From CAYGZL01 sp964354345 (lineage in GTDB: Bacteria > Chloroflexota > Anaerolineae > Anaerolineales > UBA4823), in contig CAYGZL010000154.1 of the NCBI GenBank assembly GCA_964354345.1, forward strand, positions 1 through 30,098: DNA of 30,098 bases, given 5' to 3'. Positions 16,516 to 23,784 of the stretch are shown here, piece by piece. Made by a program: the position numbers and the translations under genes. The first letter of the stretch is position 1; every line of letters begins with the position of its first letter. Below the pieces are notes generated by a model. The model was given only the letters and a program-made list of their open reading frames with translations. It searched no databases and was not told the DNA's origin.

Positions 16516-17202
16516 ATGCCTAAGAAACTCCTCGTCGTAGACGATAAACCTGAGCTGCGTACCTTGCTGAAGTCCTATTTCACCCAGGAAGGCTTCGAAG
16601 TCGTTCTGGCTAAAGACGGCCAGGAAGCCCTGTACATTGCCCGTCGCGAAAAACCCGACCTGATCATCCTGGATTTGATGATGCCCGAGATGAGTGGTTA
16701 CGAGTTCATGCGCGCCTTTAACAAAGAAGCTGACACACCCATCATCATCCTGACCGCCCGTTTGGAGGAAAACGACAAGGTGCTCGGTTTAGAGCTGGGC
16801 GCGGATGACTATGTCACCAAGCCCTTCAGTCCGCGTGAGCTCACCGCCCGGGTGCGCGCCGTGCTGCGCCGCATGGAGAAAAGCAGCGCCGAACCCGGTC
16901 TCCTGCGCAGCGGCGATTTATTGCTCGATCGGGAAGGCCATATCACCAGCGTGGCCGGCCGGGTCGTTGACCTGACTCCCTCTGAGTTTGACCTCTTAGC
17001 CACTTTGATGACCGCCCCTGGACGAGTTTTCTCACGCCTGGAGCTGCTCGACCGGTTGCAAGGCGCCGCCTACGAAGGCTATGAGCGCACCATTGACGTT
17101 CACGTCCGCAACTTACGCACGAAGATTGAAGTTGACCCCGCCAACCCGCGCTATATCGAGACCGTTTACGGGACTGGCTATCGTTTCCGCGCCCAAAATT
17201 AA
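16516..17202 (+). CDS. OmpR/PhoB-family response regulator
   Basis: A 228-residue two-component regulator. The receiver domain (1-118) has Asp9/Asp10, phospho-acceptor Asp53 in LILDLMMP, Thr80 and Lys102 in VTKPFSP. The winged-helix domain (about 128-226) carries LTPSEFDLLATLM and the C-terminal YIETVYGTGYRF signature. Proteins of this family bind as dimers to 11-bp direct repeats. Such repeats are seen at 15316, 18598 and 29051, which makes it the natural candidate to bind them. No clear Shine-Dalgarno precedes the ATG because the GTTNAAC cluster fills that space. The kinase gene follows after 17 nt. Confidence 0.93.
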   Translation: MPKKLLVVDDKPELRTLLKSYFTQEGFEVVLAKDGQEALYIARREKPDLIILDLMMPEMSGYEFMRAFNKEADTPIIILTARLEENDKVLGLELGADDYVTKPFSPRELTARVRAVLRRMEKSSAEPGLLRSGDLLLDREGHITSVAGRVVDLTPSEFDLLATLMTAPGRVFSRLELLDRLQGAAYEGYERTIDVHVRNLRTKIEVDPANPRYIETVYGTGYRFRAQN

Positions 17203-17219
17203 CCGGAGTCCCAGAAATC

Positions 17220-18587
17220 ATGCGCTCGCTCGCTTTCAAACTGACCCTGGCTTTCCTGCTCATTGGCTTGACTGGCGCCGTGCTGGTAGCGGTCATTGTG
17301 CGCGCCCGCACCCGCAGCGCTTTCGATCAGTTCCTGCTTAACCGTGATCAACAAACCCTGGTCGAAAATCTGGTCGAGTATTACCAGGTGAATGGGAGTT
17401 GGGCCGGCGTGACTGCTTACCTCCCCGCCATTTCCAACCTACCCATGCGCCCCGGTCGTGGCTCACGTGAAATGAACCGCCAGTGGGGCAGCTTCACCTT
17501 GATCGGACCCGATCGCACCATCGTTTACAGCCTGCTTGCCAATCAAATCGGTGGACACGCCTCTGAGGATGATCTGGTTCGGGCGATCCCCTTACAGGTT
17601 AACGGCGCCCCGGCTGGTTGGGTGCTCCTGTCGTCATCCGTTAGCGCACTTTTGCCTGACTCGCCGGAAGGGACCTTCCTGCAGAATGTGAATTCCGCCG
17701 TTTTTCTCAGCGCCGTGATCGCAGCGCTCCTGGCTCTCACCCTTGGTAGCGTTCTGGCTTTCACCCTCACCCGTTCGATCCGCGAGCTGAAAGAAGCCAC
17801 CGTCGAGATCGCCCAGGGTCGCCTGGGCCTGCAGGTCAAAGTCCGCTCCAGGGACGAGTTGGGCGAGCTGGCGGCTTCCTTCAACCAGATGAGCTTAGAT
17901 TTGCAGCGCGCCACCCAGGCTCGCCGCCAGATGACCGCCGATATCGCCCATGAGCTGCGCTCACCGCTCAGCGTCATCGCCGGTTATGCTGAAGCGCTCA
18001 ACGATGGCAAGCTGCCCGGTGCACCTGAAATTTACGCCATCCTGTACCAGGAAACCCGCCACATCAACCGCCTGGTCGAGGATCTGCGCACCCTTTCCCT
18101 GGCTGATGCCGGCGAGTTGCCCCTGGCGTTACAGCCGGTCAACCCGCAGATCGTCCTGGAGCGCGTCGCTGCCCGTCACGCCATGACCGCCAGTCAGAAA
18201 GGCGTGACCCTGCGCGTCCTACCCACAGAAATCCTGCCCGATCTGACAATGGATGTCGAACGCATGTGCCAGGTGCTCGATAACCTGGTGTTGAATGCCT
18301 TCCGCTACACCCCTCAGGGCGGCGAGATCACGCTCTCCATCCAGGTTACCCCGACTGGCGTACAGATGATTGTGCAAGATACTGGCAGCGGCATCGCTCC
18401 CGACGACCTGCCATATATTTTCGACCGCTTTTACCGGGGCGACAAAGCCCGTCAGGCGAACGGCGAATCGGGTCTCGGTCTGGCCATCGCCCGCTCGATT
18501 GTCGCAGCCCATCACGGCGCCCTCGCCGCCGAGAATATCCCTGATCACGGCGCGCGTTTTACAATTACGCTGCCAAAATCCACATAA
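17220..18587 (+). CDS. Sensor histidine kinase (BaeS-like)
   Basis: A 455-residue membrane kinase. Transmembrane helix 1 covers about 8-28 and helix 2 about 158-183. They enclose an extracytoplasmic sensor of about 130 residues with no recognised fold. HAMP covers about 184-235. The dimerisation domain has His244 in ADIAHELRSPLS, and the catalytic domain has the N box DNLVLNAFRYTP, G1 VQDTGSGIAPDD and G2 GESGLGLAIARSI. It phosphorylates the regulator encoded just upstream. The short gap, same strand and shared orientation indicate one transcript. The stimulus is unknown; the apparent targets (a secreted protein and a DedA-family protein) hint at envelope conditions. Confidence 0.93.
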   Translation: MRSLAFKLTLAFLLIGLTGAVLVAVIVRARTRSAFDQFLLNRDQQTLVENLVEYYQVNGSWAGVTAYLPAISNLPMRPGRGSREMNRQWGSFTLIGPDRTIVYSLLANQIGGHASEDDLVRAIPLQVNGAPAGWVLLSSSVSALLPDSPEGTFLQNVNSAVFLSAVIAALLALTLGSVLAFTLTRSIRELKEATVEIAQGRLGLQVKVRSRDELGELAASFNQMSLDLQRATQARRQMTADIAHELRSPLSVIAGYAEALNDGKLPGAPEIYAILYQETRHINRLVEDLRTLSLADAGELPLALQPVNPQIVLERVAARHAMTASQKGVTLRVLPTEILPDLTMDVERMCQVLDNLVLNAFRYTPQGGEITLSIQVTPTGVQMIVQDTGSGIAPDDLPYIFDRFYRGDKARQANGESGLGLAIARSIVAAHHGALAAENIPDHGARFTITLPKST

Positions 18588-18597
18588 TTCCCCAACC

Positions 18598-18634
18598 ACT
18601 TCTAAATCTCTTTTAAATAATCCGGTTTTATACT
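18598..18634 (+). promoter_or_regulatory. Response-regulator-type promoter, site B
   Basis: Direct repeats ACTTCTAAATC (18598) and TCTTTTAAATA (18609), then 9 bp, then TATACT (18629-18634). Spacing is identical to sites A and C. The site starts 11 nt after the kinase stop. Its transcript, beginning near 18641, would meet a strong terminator within about 90 nt, so it drives a short RNA and not a conventional gene. Confidence 0.7.
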
Positions 18635-18640
18635 GTAGAC

Positions 18641-18732
18641 ATCATCAGGAACATGAAATTCTCCTCCAGATCGAATTGACTTCTCCCCATCTATGAGCAC
18701 CGCGACCCCTCCGGGTCGCGGTGTTCATTTTA
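18641..18732 (+). ncRNA. Candidate regulated small RNA (~90 nt)
   Basis: It is bounded by promoter site B and a strong intrinsic terminator. Inside is an 8-codon frame (ATG at 18653, TGA ending at 18679) with AGGA just upstream, so the RNA could also encode a tiny peptide. The single-stranded part before the hairpin is rich in CUCC and UUCUCC (18660-18690). That is complementary to Shine-Dalgarno sequences, as is common in trans-acting small RNAs. No family is recognised. Confidence 0.5.
18695..18732 (+). terminator. Intrinsic terminator of the small RNA
   Basis: An 11-bp perfect G/C-rich stem (18698-18708 with 18713-18723) has a CTCC tetraloop. It extends by three weaker pairs at the base and is followed by TTCATTTTAT. 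Confidence 0.8.
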
Positions 18733-18747
18733 TAGATCCAAACGATC

Positions 18748-19158
18748 AGTCCTCAACTGCCAGCAATCGAATCGGCATCCTCGACATCCAAAAAAACACC
18801 ATCAGCCCTCAGCAACCAGGGCTAATTCCGCATCCTCCGCATCCTCCGCGTCCGAAAAAAATTTCATCAGCCAGCAGCAATCGCCCCGCGTCCTCCGCGT
18901 CCTCCGCGTCCAAAAATCCGCCATCAATCCTCAGCAACCAGGGCTAATTCCGCATCCTCCGCATCCTCCACGTCCGAAAAAAATTCATCAGCCAGCAGCA
19001 ATCGAATCCGCGTCCTCCGCGTCCTCCGCGTCCGAAAAAAATTCATCAGCCAGCAGCAATCGAATCCGCGTCCTCCGCGTCCTCCGCGTCCAAAAATCGC
19101 GATCAATCCTCAGCAACCAGCAGCAGATTCCGCGTCCTCCGCGTCCAAAAACCGCCAT
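18748..19158. repeat. Tandem repeat array, ~58-64-bp units, about 6.5 copies
   Basis: Each unit starts with two or three copies of the nonamer GCRTCCTCC, then GTCC, a run of A residues, CATCAGCC or CATCAATCC, a CAGCAGCAATC or CAGCAACCAG segment, and ATTCC or AATCC. The units starting near 18957 and 19015 are almost identical, while others alternate between two variants. Unit length is not a multiple of three. Frames through it on either strand (Asp-Ala-Glu-Asp or Arg-rich) look like by-products and not genes. Confidence 0.85.
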
Positions 19159-19160
19159 CT

Positions 19161-19382
19161 GCTGACCCCGCCTTTCGAAATTATTCCAATGGTCTTTCCT
19201 ACTGGAAAAGTCAGATCGCCGAAATCCCCCGGATTCAGAACCGGAGCGGCGAGACGCGTTTCTACTACTCCGGTTTCGGTCAGGCCATCTTGCTCGATCG
19301 CCTGATACCTGACTGGAAAAACCGCGTCTTTCAACCGGATGTCTGGCTGGAAGACTTGCTGAGGTCAATAAGTGTCGAATAG
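19161..19382 (+). pseudogene. 3' fragment of a gene, 5' part replaced by the repeat array
   Basis: This frame reads 73 residues of normal-looking protein ending at TAG 19380-19382. It has NGLSYWKSQIAEIPRIQ, then GETRFYYSGFGQAILLD, RLIPDWKNRVFQPD and VWLEDLL. The GFGQAILLDRL...DWK...LEDLL pattern looks like a protein C-terminus, but I cannot name the family. Upstream the frame runs into the tandem array and I find no start codon or ribosome-binding site for it. It is probably a gene truncated by repeat expansion or rearrangement. Confidence 0.6.
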
Positions 19383-19395
19383 CAGTCCGAATAGC

Positions 19396-19424
19396 TTGAC
19401 TCTCACCCCACTTAGCGCGATACT
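19396..19424 (+). promoter_or_regulatory. Sigma70-type promoter for the caspase/CHAT genes
   Basis: TTGACT (19396-19401), a 17-bp spacer and GATACT (19419-19424). Each box has one mismatch to consensus. Transcription would begin near 19431, about 83 nt before the caspase-family start. Confidence 0.55.
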
Positions 19425-19513
19425 TTAATTGTAGGTTCTAATTTATTTTCAATTCGGTATTAATTGGATAACCGTAGATCCTACCTCTCGAAATGATGAA
19501 AGCCGGTACGTAA

Positions 19514-21649
19514 ATGCCTCCCACCCAACCCGCCGCGTCCACCCTTTATGCCCTCTTGATCGGCGTGGACTGCTACCTGCCCAACGCTCTCCCAGGCGGT
19601 TTATGGTACCCCAGCCTGAACGGCAGCGTACGGGATATCCACCTGGTGGAAGCCTATTTGCGCCGTAACCTGAGTCTGGACGATGATCACCTGCTGCTCC
19701 TGACTGCCAGCTACACAGGTCCGCGTCCTCCCCGACCGGAAGCCGTGTACAATCCACCTGAGCCGCCAGAAGCCTGGCCTACCTATGAAAACATGGTGCA
19801 CGCCTTCCAAAAGCTAACCAACCTGGCGAATCCCGGCGACCAGGTCTACATCCATTATTCTGGTCACGGCGGGCGAGCAGTCACCGTCTATCCCGACCTG
19901 AAAGGTCCGGACGGATTGGATGAAGCGCTAGTGCCGTTAGACATTGGGTCATCCTCTGCGCGCTACCTGCGCGATATCGAGCTGGCCTATCTGCTGCACG
20001 CCATGGTCGAAAAAGGACTGTGGGTCACGATCGTGCTGGATAGTTGCCACTCCGGTAGCGGTACGCGCGGCGTCGGTCGCGCCCGGCCGCGTGGCATACC
20101 AGGCATTGATCGCACCCCCCGCCCCGCAGAAAGCCTGGTCGCCCCGGGATTTGAGTTGCAATCGACCTCCCGCGTCCACGCCGGAGCCGCCACGCGCGCC
20201 GCCAAACCTGCAAGCGGCTGGTTAACCGAACCCCAGGGTTACACCTTGCTGGCTGCCTGCCGTGCCAATGAGGCCGCCTGGGAAGACTGTTTCACGGGTG
20301 TGGAAACCAATGGCGCCTTGACTTACTGGCTGCTCGACGCGCTGCGTGCCGCCGGTCCCGAGACCACCTATCGCATGCTCCATTCGCGCATCCTGGCCCG
20401 CGTACACAGCCGCATCGAAATCCAGACGCCCATGCTCGAAGGCGAGGGCGACCGGCTGGTGTTTGGCTCGGCTACACGCAAAACGCATTTCGCCATTACC
20501 GTACTCAACGTGTTCCCCCCTCGCCACCAGGTCTCGCTCAACGCTGGTGAAGTGCACGGCGTGCAACCGGGTGACCTGTTGGCGATTTACCCCCCTCAGG
20601 CTACCGACCTGTCTGATCCGCAGACTCGTCAGGCTCTGGTGGAGGTCACCCCTCCTGTGTTCGAAGCCGATTGCACCGCAGCGCTGCTCGATCCCTACCA
20701 GACGACCCCGATCGAACCCGGCGCACAGGCGGTGTTGATCGGTCACTCCAACCCGCTGCTTCAGCGTTCCGTCGGTCTGGCACTGGACGACCCAGCTCTC
20801 ATCCTGGCCCTCCAATCCGCCATCTCTGCCCACGGCGCAGGCTTTCTCCACCTGGCGGGGCCTGGTGAGAGCCTCGATTTCCAGGTGGCGGTCGTGATCT
20901 CCGGCTCAACTCGGATACCGGTATTCGAAATTTGGGACCGCAAGGGCGATGCGCTGCCCAACCTGCGCCCACCCATCCGCGTCGATGAACCAGCTGCGGT
21001 AGAGCATGTCGCTCGCCGTCTGGTGCACCTGGCGAAATACCGCAACATCCAGGCTCTGGACAATCCCAACCCGGGATTAGCGCGCCAGATGTGGGCTGAG
21101 CTGGCTGGCTCCCAACCCGATCCATCTAATGGCGGTGTGGCATCCTTCTCACCTGGTGAGCGGATCACCCTGCGGGTGCACAACCGTCTGCAAGTGAATC
21201 CAGCCGACCCCAACGATCCCAGTCGCATCTTGAATATCACCGTGCTCGACCTGCAACCCGATTGGGGCGTCACACAAATATTCCCGGCCTCAGCCGCTGC
21301 CTTCGATACGGTCCAGCCCGGGCAGTACCTGGAAATCCGCCTGGAAGCCTTTCTACCGCCTGGCTACACTGAGACGACAGATATTCTCAAAGTCTTCGCC
21401 AGCCAACGCACCACCAACTTCCGCTGGTTGGAGCTGCCATCCCTCGACCAACCCATGTTGCCGCGCCGTGTCGCACGCCACGCCCAGCTCGATCCGCTCG
21501 AACAGCTGCTGGCTGCACTGACCGCGGATCAGTCGCTCCCCACCGCGGAAATGAAGAGCCGCTCTATCAGAGTTCTGACGGACACCGCAGCGGACAAACC
21601 CTGGGCGATCACCCAGGTTGAATTGCGTGTGACTATGCGCAATTCTTAG
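19514..21649 (+). CDS. Caspase-family (peptidase C14) protein with DUF4384-like C-terminus
   Basis: A 711-residue protein. The caspase/metacaspase domain covers about 10-340, with first strand LYALLIGVDCY, catalytic His118 in HYSGHGGR and Cys178 in VLDSCHSGSG. Both dyad residues are intact, so proteolytic activity is plausible. Bacterial relatives often prefer Arg/Lys at P1. The middle region (about 345-520) includes a VQPGDLLAIYPP segment. Residues about 560-680 (SPGERITLRV...ILNITVLDLQPDWGVTQIFPA) resemble DUF4384. There is no signal peptide or membrane segment, so it acts in the cytoplasm. The ribosome-binding site is weak. The CHAT gene follows after 36 nt on the same strand. Signalling, stress or phage-response roles are inference. 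Confidence 0.9.
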   Translation: MPPTQPAASTLYALLIGVDCYLPNALPGGLWYPSLNGSVRDIHLVEAYLRRNLSLDDDHLLLLTASYTGPRPPRPEAVYNPPEPPEAWPTYENMVHAFQKLTNLANPGDQVYIHYSGHGGRAVTVYPDLKGPDGLDEALVPLDIGSSSARYLRDIELAYLLHAMVEKGLWVTIVLDSCHSGSGTRGVGRARPRGIPGIDRTPRPAESLVAPGFELQSTSRVHAGAATRAAKPASGWLTEPQGYTLLAACRANEAAWEDCFTGVETNGALTYWLLDALRAAGPETTYRMLHSRILARVHSRIEIQTPMLEGEGDRLVFGSATRKTHFAITVLNVFPPRHQVSLNAGEVHGVQPGDLLAIYPPQATDLSDPQTRQALVEVTPPVFEADCTAALLDPYQTTPIEPGAQAVLIGHSNPLLQRSVGLALDDPALILALQSAISAHGAGFLHLAGPGESLDFQVAVVISGSTRIPVFEIWDRKGDALPNLRPPIRVDEPAAVEHVARRLVHLAKYRNIQALDNPNPGLARQMWAELAGSQPDPSNGGVASFSPGERITLRVHNRLQVNPADPNDPSRILNITVLDLQPDWGVTQIFPASAAAFDTVQPGQYLEIRLEAFLPPGYTETTDILKVFASQRTTNFRWLELPSLDQPMLPRRVARHAQLDPLEQLLAALTADQSLPTAEMKSRSIRVLTDTAADKPWAITQVELRVTMRNS

Positions 21650-21658
21650 TTGTTTTTT
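21620..21658 (+). terminator. Possible attenuator between the caspase and CHAT genes
   Basis: An 8-bp perfect stem (GAATTGCG 21620-21627 with CGCAATTC 21638-21645) overlaps the 3' end of the caspase gene. Seven nt later there is a run of six T residues (21653-21658). The gap between stem and T-run makes full termination uncertain; partial read-through into the CHAT gene is the likelier outcome. Confidence 0.4.
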
Positions 21659-21685
21659 GTATTGTAATGATGAAAGCGAGATAAG

Positions 21686-23569
21686 ATGAGCGCAATTAAC
21701 GAGTATATTGACTTTATTGTTACCATCACGCCCGGCAGCCGGACTGAAAAAGGACAGACTTACCGGGTGGCGGTGCGGGCGCCCTCGGGTGAAGAGATGG
21801 CTGGAATAGAAGCTGTCCTGCCTTTCACGGAGTTGGAACTGGAGAACCGTTTGAAGGATTTCCGCATCGCCGCGCTCAGCTCCTCCAGCCGCACACGCCA
21901 CGTGCGTCCAGTGCAGGAGGTGGACACGGTGCGGAATTTCGGCCAGGTTTTGTTCGATGCACTGTTCCATGGTCAGGTGCTCAGTCTTTACGACGCCAGC
22001 CGCAAGCAAGCCAGTGACGCCAACAAAGGCTTGCGCCTGCGACTGTCTGTCCAGGCCGATGAGCTGGTGGTTGTTCCCTGGGAATATCTCTTCGACGTTC
22101 GTCATGGCGACTACATCTGCCTCAATAGCCTGACCCCCATCATCCGCCACCTGACTGTCTTACAACCGATGGAGCCCCTGACCATTCAGCCCCCCTTGCG
22201 CATCCTCGGCATGGTCTGCGTGCCGCGCGACCAGCAAAGCCTGGATGTCGTCGCCGAGCAGAAACGGCTTCAGGAAGCGATTAAACCCCTGGAAGACAAC
22301 GGTCTGGTCAAGCTGGAGTGGGTGCGCGGCAGCACCTGGCGTGACTTACGCGACGCATTAAAACCTGATATCTGGCACATCTTCCATTTCATCGGTCATG
22401 GTGGTTTTGAGAAGGAAGGCTTTTTATACCTCACCGACTCCGAGGGGCGCGAAGATCCCCTACCCGCAGTTGAATTAGCTCGCCTGCTGGCCAACCATAA
22501 AGCGCTCAAGCTGGTCGTGCTCAACGCCTGCGAGGGCGGGAAGAGTAGCGCTCAAGATCCCTTCTCCGGTGTAGCCGCCACGCTTATCCGCTCGGGCATC
22601 CCGGCGGTGCTGGCAATGCAGTACGAAATCAGCGATCGGGCGGCGATCGAGCTGGCGCGTGAGTTCTACGGCGCGCTGGCGGAAAATCGTCCCGTGGAAT
22701 CAGCCTTGACCGAGGCGCGCATTGCTATCGCCCATGAACTGCGCGGCACGATCGAATGGGGCGTGCCGGTCCTGTTCATGCATTCCACTGGCGGTCTGCT
22801 CTTCCGCACGACTGGCGTCATCACCCCTACCCAACCCCAGCCAGGACCCACTGTCCAATCCGGTCCACCTCCCCAGGAAACTCGAGTCCAGGTTCAAACT
22901 GCTCCGGTCTCGCAACCCGAAATTACCGCACCAGTCCGATCGGTCGAGGTGCCGATCGAGACGCAGCCTGAACCGGTGCAGGCTGCTCCAATAAAACCAG
23001 CTGCCGCACCTAAAAAATCCACCGCTGCTCCCAAGAAAACTGCCGCCGCGCCTGCTCTTCAACCGCCTCCATCTACGCCTGTTGTAGAAGAAGAAGTGGA
23101 GGCAAGTGAAGAGGACCAGGCCTTGATTGACAGCTTTGCGCCCGGTAGCTTTAAATCTACGATCATCGCCTATTGTGCTCAGATCGGTTGGGACATCTCC
23201 AGCCTGGATGACTCGCATGCTGTCCTGGAGTTTACTATGGACTCCGGTCGCAACCAGCTGCTGTTCATCGTCCGGTTGGAGTCAACCATGGCCTTTTTTG
23301 CGCTAAGCATATTGGTATACAATACGACAGACGAAATCCCGCACCCCCTCTCAACGAAACTGATGATGCGTAACACCGAGAAAAAGATTGGTTATTGGTG
23401 CATTATGGAGATTGAAGGGAAGCAGGATTTTGCGTGCATGCATAATGCCGAGCTCGAGCTGATTGACGTCGCCTATTTCCAGGCCGTCGTCACCCGCCTG
23501 GTCGAGGAAGTCGATGAATTCAATACTGCGTGTCTGGAAGAGGAAGATGATGATCGCAACAGGTATTAA
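21686..23569 (+). CDS. CHAT-domain protein with Pro/Ala linker and YbjN-like C-terminal domain
   Basis: A 627-residue protein. The CHAT (separase/caspase-like) domain spans about 85-375, with the VVPWEYLFD segment, predicted catalytic His238 in HFIGHGG and Cys282 in LNACEGGKSS. The downstream GIPAVLAMQYEISD and WGVPVLFM strands are family-typical. Residues 380-465 are a Pro/Ala/Gln/Lys linker of low complexity. Residues about 470-627 form a compact alpha/beta domain beginning SFAPGSFKSTIIAYC that resembles YbjN/type III chaperone-like folds by pattern only. It ends in an acidic tail. No TPR repeats are present, unlike TPR-CHAT of CRISPR type III-E. It probably shares a transcript with the caspase gene. 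Confidence 0.88.
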   Translation: MSAINEYIDFIVTITPGSRTEKGQTYRVAVRAPSGEEMAGIEAVLPFTELELENRLKDFRIAALSSSSRTRHVRPVQEVDTVRNFGQVLFDALFHGQVLSLYDASRKQASDANKGLRLRLSVQADELVVVPWEYLFDVRHGDYICLNSLTPIIRHLTVLQPMEPLTIQPPLRILGMVCVPRDQQSLDVVAEQKRLQEAIKPLEDNGLVKLEWVRGSTWRDLRDALKPDIWHIFHFIGHGGFEKEGFLYLTDSEGREDPLPAVELARLLANHKALKLVVLNACEGGKSSAQDPFSGVAATLIRSGIPAVLAMQYEISDRAAIELAREFYGALAENRPVESALTEARIAIAHELRGTIEWGVPVLFMHSTGGLLFRTTGVITPTQPQPGPTVQSGPPPQETRVQVQTAPVSQPEITAPVRSVEVPIETQPEPVQAAPIKPAAAPKKSTAAPKKTAAAPALQPPPSTPVVEEEVEASEEDQALIDSFAPGSFKSTIIAYCAQIGWDISSLDDSHAVLEFTMDSGRNQLLFIVRLESTMAFFALSILVYNTTDEIPHPLSTKLMMRNTEKKIGYWCIMEIEGKQDFACMHNAELELIDVAYFQAVVTRLVEEVDEFNTACLEEEDDDRNRY

Positions 23570-23784
23570 ATACCAGGTTGCCGCTTAACTTGTCGAATGA
23601 CCTCTTCCAGCTTCAGCAGCTTACCTGCCTGCCAGGCTTGTTGGAAGATTGCCTCTCCCAACCGCTCAGCCACGGTCTGCAGCGCCTGGTTTACCACCCG
23701 TCGATAAGTGGGCGACCATCCGTTCGCCCGGTCATATTCATACGCCTGGTAAGCCTGTACCGCTCTGTCATTATACTGCTTCAC
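23566..23784 (-). CDS. Small 72-aa protein overlapping the FtsX-type permease gene
   Basis: It has a GTG start at 23782-23784 inside the 3' end of the permease gene (14-nt overlap), so translation would be coupled. The sequence is charged and helical (AVQAYQAYEYDRANGWSPTY, then QALQTVAERLGEAIFQQAW, then LLKLEEVIRQVKRQ). The A-x-x-AW-x-AG-x-x-LxLEE ending resembles the tail of some Chloroflexota regulators, but no family can be named. It ends four bases into the CHAT gene's 3' end. It may be a real accessory protein of the export operon. Confidence 0.5.
   Translation of the reverse strand: MKQYNDRAVQAYQAYEYDRANGWSPTYRRVVNQALQTVAERLGEAIFQQAWQAGKLLKLEEVIRQVKRQPGI

Noticed and set aside
18693..18947. 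84-aa plus-strand protein starting MSTATPPGRG
   Set aside because: Its start lies in the small-RNA terminator stem and the rest runs through the tandem array.
18748..19158. CRISPR array
   Set aside because: Units are tandem with no constant repeat plus unique spacers. They are built from a 9-bp motif, and no cas genes are present.
18924..19368. Minus-strand proteins rich in Arg or Asp-Ala-Glu-Asp
   Set aside because: They are translations of the tandem array and change frame between units. They have no ribosome-binding site and no normal protein character.
19514..23569. Type III-E CRISPR (Craspase) protease module
   Set aside because: The CHAT protein lacks TPR repeats, and there is no gRAMP/Cas7-11 gene or CRISPR array in the window.
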